Source: Gilliamella bombicola (GTDB taxonomy: Bacteria; Pseudomonadota; Gammaproteobacteria; Enterobacterales; Orbaceae). From it: 64,000 bases of DNA. A program made the translations under genes and the position numbers. Shown here piece after piece: positions 60,893 to 64,000 of the stretch. How positions within the stretch are numbered: the first letter of the stretch is position 1; the number at the start of each line of letters is the position of its first letter. The stretch lies in NCBI RefSeq assembly GCF_900094945.1, contig NZ_FMAQ01000001.1:348153-412152 (forward strand), in the 5' to 3' direction. The notes beneath the pieces were generated by a model. That model saw only the letters and a list, made by a program, of their open reading frames with translations, searched no databases and had not been told where the DNA came from.

Positions 60893-60920
60893 ATTAAGTA
60901 AACGATACAGTTTACTTAAT
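60893..60920. promoter_or_regulatory. Perfect palindrome, probable TetR operator
   Basis: ATTAAGTAAAC (60893-60903), spacer GATACA, GTTTACTTAAT (60910-60920): exact 11-bp arms, 28 bp in all. It lies about 50 bp upstream of the HPP-family start and 100 bp upstream of the TetR start, overlapping where the HPP promoter should be. Size and symmetry suit a TetR dimer site. Confidence 0.75.
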
Positions 60921-60970
60921 AGACTTACTAGTTTTATTAAAATCCCACATTAACCAAACAGGAGAGATTT

Positions 60971-61522
60971 ATGCTAGAAAAATTAAAAGGAGGAGAGGTG
61001 ATGTCACCTAAACCTAACGCAGTAGCTATATTGAGAGGATTTATTGGGGGTGCTTTAGGGATTTTAACTTTGCTAGTAATCACTCAGTGGGGAGGTACAT
61101 TAGCAATTATGGCTCCATTTGGTGCAACATGCGTCTTGTTATTTGCTGCACCTAAATCTCCATTAGCACAACCAAGAAGTGTTATAGGAGGGCATTTTAT
61201 TTCGTCTTTTATAGGTGTGTTGTTCATTAATTTATTTAGTAATGGAATTATACCGATAGCATTAGCAGCTGGGACATCTATCGCATTGATGCAGTTACTA
61301 CGTGTAGTTCACGCTCCAGCTGGTGCAAACCCTATTCTAATCATGATGTCTGGAATTACTAACTATTCATTCTTGATAACACCAGTACTTATAGGTTCAG
61401 TTTTATTAGTCATGGTTGCTTTAATAGTTAATAATATAGGAATCGAAGCACGTTGGCCTAACTATTGGTTGGGATATCACTTTGATATGGGTAAAAGAAT
61501 AAAAAAATCTAAAAAAGAATAG
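60971..61522 (+). CDS. HPP-family integral membrane protein
   Basis: 183 residues, four membrane segments (about 22-40, 45-62, 75-105 and 135-155). The HPP signature is VVHAPAGANPIL, and APFGATCVLLFAAPKSPLAQPRS is its typical N-terminal half (residues 53-75). Some HPP proteins in plants transport nitrite; bacterial roles are poorly defined. There are two candidate starts, each with a good SD: the ATG at 60971 and an ATG at 61001 after GGAGGAGAGG. Divergent TetR and operator suggest inducible expression. Confidence 0.88.
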   Translation: MLEKLKGGEVMSPKPNAVAILRGFIGGALGILTLLVITQWGGTLAIMAPFGATCVLLFAAPKSPLAQPRSVIGGHFISSFIGVLFINLFSNGIIPIALAAGTSIALMQLLRVVHAPAGANPILIMMSGITNYSFLITPVLIGSVLLVMVALIVNNIGIEARWPNYWLGYHFDMGKRIKKSKKE

Positions 61523-61662
61523 ATTGCCTGTATTATATTAATAATAAGTTAAATTATGATCCGATAGTGGTTTTATCTACCTTGGCGACTCACTTTAATT
61601 AGATATATTAGAAACAGAACTATTATTCCCTAATTCTCGAAAGGCATTATATTTATTTTATA

Positions 61663-61696
61663 AAAGAAAAACCACAAGATAGACTCTTGTGGTTTT
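61663..61696 (-). terminator. Terminator of secE-nusG
   Basis: AAAACCACAAGA (61668-61679), loop TAGAC, TCTTGTGGTTTT (61685-61696). On the minus strand it is followed by TCTTTTAT. It lies about 45 bp past the nusG stop and also faces the HPP gene, so it may serve both directions. Confidence 0.9.
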
Positions 61697-61739
61697 GTAA
61701 AAGATACTGCTAATTCAGTGAAAAAACTATATCAAAAGA

Positions 61740-62285
61740 TTAGCTTTTCTCCACTTGACTAAAATCAAGCTCTACAGGCGTTGAACGTCCAAAAATAGAA
61801 ACGGATACTTTTAAGCGGCTTTTTTCGTAGTCAACTTCTTCAACAACGCCGTTAAAGTCAGCAAATGGACCTTCGTTAACACGAACAAGTTCACCTGGCT
61901 CAAACAAGGTTTTAGGACGCGGTTTATCACCAACTTGTTGCAAACGGTTCATGATAGCATCAACTTCGCGTTGGCTAATAGGTGCTGGTCTATCAGAAGT
62001 ACCACCAATAAAGCCCATTGTTCTTGGCACGCTTTTCACTAAATGCCAAGTTGCATCATTCATCATCATTTCAACTAATACATAACCAGGGAAAAATTTT
62101 CGTTCACTTTTACGACGTTGACCACTTTTCATTTCAACGACTTCTTCGGTTGGTACTAATACCTCACCGAATGCATCTTCCATATTATGTAATTTGATAT
62201 ATTCACGTAATGATTGTGCAACACGTCCTTCATAGCCGGAATAAGCCTGAATAACATACCACCGTTTTTGTTGTGATTCGCTCAT
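61740..62285 (-). CDS. nusG: Transcription termination/antitermination protein NusG
   Basis: Binds RNA polymerase, couples it to ribosomes and assists Rho. It has 181 residues, the same length as in E. coli. The NGN domain starts [13 protein letters not shown], and a C-terminal KOW domain ([19 protein letters not shown] span, about 127-145) is present. It starts 1 bp after secE. Confidence 0.98.
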   Translation of the reverse strand: MSESQQKRWYVIQAYSGYEGRVAQSLREYIKLHNMEDAFGEVLVPTEEVVEMKSGQRRKSERKFFPGYVLVEMMMNDATWHLVKSVPRTMGFIGGTSDRPAPISQREVDAIMNRLQQVGDKPRPKTLFEPGELVRVNEGPFADFNGVVEEVDYEKSRLKVSVSIFGRSTPVELDFSQVEKS

Positions 62286-62286
62286 A

Positions 62287-62688
62287 TTAACGCCCTATTG
62301 ATGTTAAATAAAAGATTATTGAACGGAATAAAGAATCCATTCCCCAAAGCGCTAAACCAACAATAACTGTGATAGCTGCAATAAGTAAAGTTGTCTGTGT
62401 TGTCTCTTTACGAGTTGGCCATACAACTTTTCTTAACTCTTTTCTAGATTCATTTAGAAATGATAAAAATAACTTTCCTTTGTTTGTTGTGACCGCAATA
62501 AACAGAGTTAATAGCGAAACAACAACAACTATAATAATCCGAACGATTGTATTAGGTTGATATATATCATTAGGTTGAGAAAAATAAAAATTTCCCCAAA
62601 CAATAAACGCAATCAATACTAGAACTAAACCCCATTTCAATTTGTCTAGAATAGTATTTGTATTTTGACTCTCGTTACTTACTAGCAT
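62287..62688 (-). CDS. secE: Preprotein translocase subunit SecE
   Basis: Essential subunit of the SecYEG channel. It has 133 residues and three membrane segments (about 17-35, 46-65 and 95-125), the long gammaproteobacterial form. The conserved amphipathic stretch is [20 protein letters not shown]. It is co-transcribed with nusG and lies downstream of tuf, as in the E. coli tufB-secE-nusG order, with no tRNA gene in the 137-bp gap. Confidence 0.97.
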   Translation of the reverse strand: MLVSNESQNTNTILDKLKWGLVLVLIAFIVWGNFYFSQPNDIYQPNTIVRIIIVVVVSLLTLFIAVTTNKGKLFLSFLNESRKELRKVVWPTRKETTQTTLLIAAITVIVGLALWGMDSLFRSIIFYLTSIGR

Positions 62689-62776
62689 ATAAAACCTATA
62701 TTATGTTATTTATAATAATATCTATTTTCCAAAATGCTCTTTTAATAAAAACATTTTGCTAAACAGACTAGATAAG

Positions 62777-62800
62777 AAAGGGCATCGAATGATACCCTTT
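62777..62800 (-). terminator. Terminator hairpin after tuf
   Basis: AAAGGGCATC (62777-62786), loop GAAT, GATACCCTTT (62791-62800), with one G-T pair. On the minus strand the trailing sequence is CTTATC, so the T-tract is weak. Confidence 0.65.
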
Positions 62801-62825
62801 CTATTGCCGCTAAGGCTTAATTCAA

Positions 62826-64000
<1,175 letters not shown>

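Overview
The window is chromosomal DNA of an AT-rich gammaproteobacterium. Many predicted proteins (UspA, YheS, MurC, S21, RpoD, YfeH) follow their Escherichia coli counterparts almost residue for residue, and the E. coli gene orders of the dcw, thrABC, rpsU-dnaG-rpoD and rpmH-rnpA-yidD-yidC clusters are kept. Base composition and gene content suit the insect-gut family Orbaceae (Gilliamella/Frischella type). That genus-level placement is an inference from general knowledge, not from a search.

Layout. 1-15588 (minus strand) is the division and cell-wall (dcw) cluster, in transcription order mraZ, rsmH, ftsL, ftsI, murE, murF, mraY, murD, ftsW, murG, murC, ddlB, ftsQ, ftsA (cut by the window edge). 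Four MraZ boxes precede mraZ. 15590-20236 is an accessory island: a decayed gene relic, a complete IS5-type element (15973-16854), then an AraC regulator divergent from a half-length cytochrome P450 and an MFS exporter. 20237-29050 is mostly core metabolism (pgl, zwf, rplY, yeaD-type mutarotase, hemW, ribD, nrdR), interrupted by a DeoR-regulator/PfkB-kinase pair whose kinase has lost its canonical catalytic motif. 29365-34419 is the threonine operon with a leader peptide and attenuator. 34489-43089 carries ydfG, uspA, pitA, yfeH and the macromolecular-synthesis operon rpsU-dnaG-rpoD. 43274-47074 holds a Pseudomonas-type hemB, a tandem zinc-ribbon protein, a lipoprotein and nudC. 47127-51403 contains yidC, yidD, rnpA, rpmH and the EF-P pair epmB/efp.

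The most unusual region is 51585-54448. It has an adhesin-like secreted protein gene on the minus strand whose 5' end carries a heptanucleotide tandem repeat. As sequenced, the upstream ATG is out of frame with the body of the gene, and one extra 7-bp unit would restore the frame. This looks like a phase-variable surface protein caught in the OFF state. It is followed by a diverged pair of direct repeats and an orphan membrane protein. The rest (54617-64000) holds mazG with a coupled small gene, an OPT-family transporter, the ABC-F protein yheS, a TetR regulator divergent from an HPP-family membrane protein with a perfect 28-bp palindrome between them, and nusG-secE-tuf (tuf cut at the window edge).

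Start codons were re-chosen where homology or Shine-Dalgarno (SD) spacing contradicted the longest reading frame (murC, mazG, pitA, yfeH, nrdR, nudC, pgl, ftsQ, yidD and others). No tRNA, rRNA or CRISPR array was recognised.
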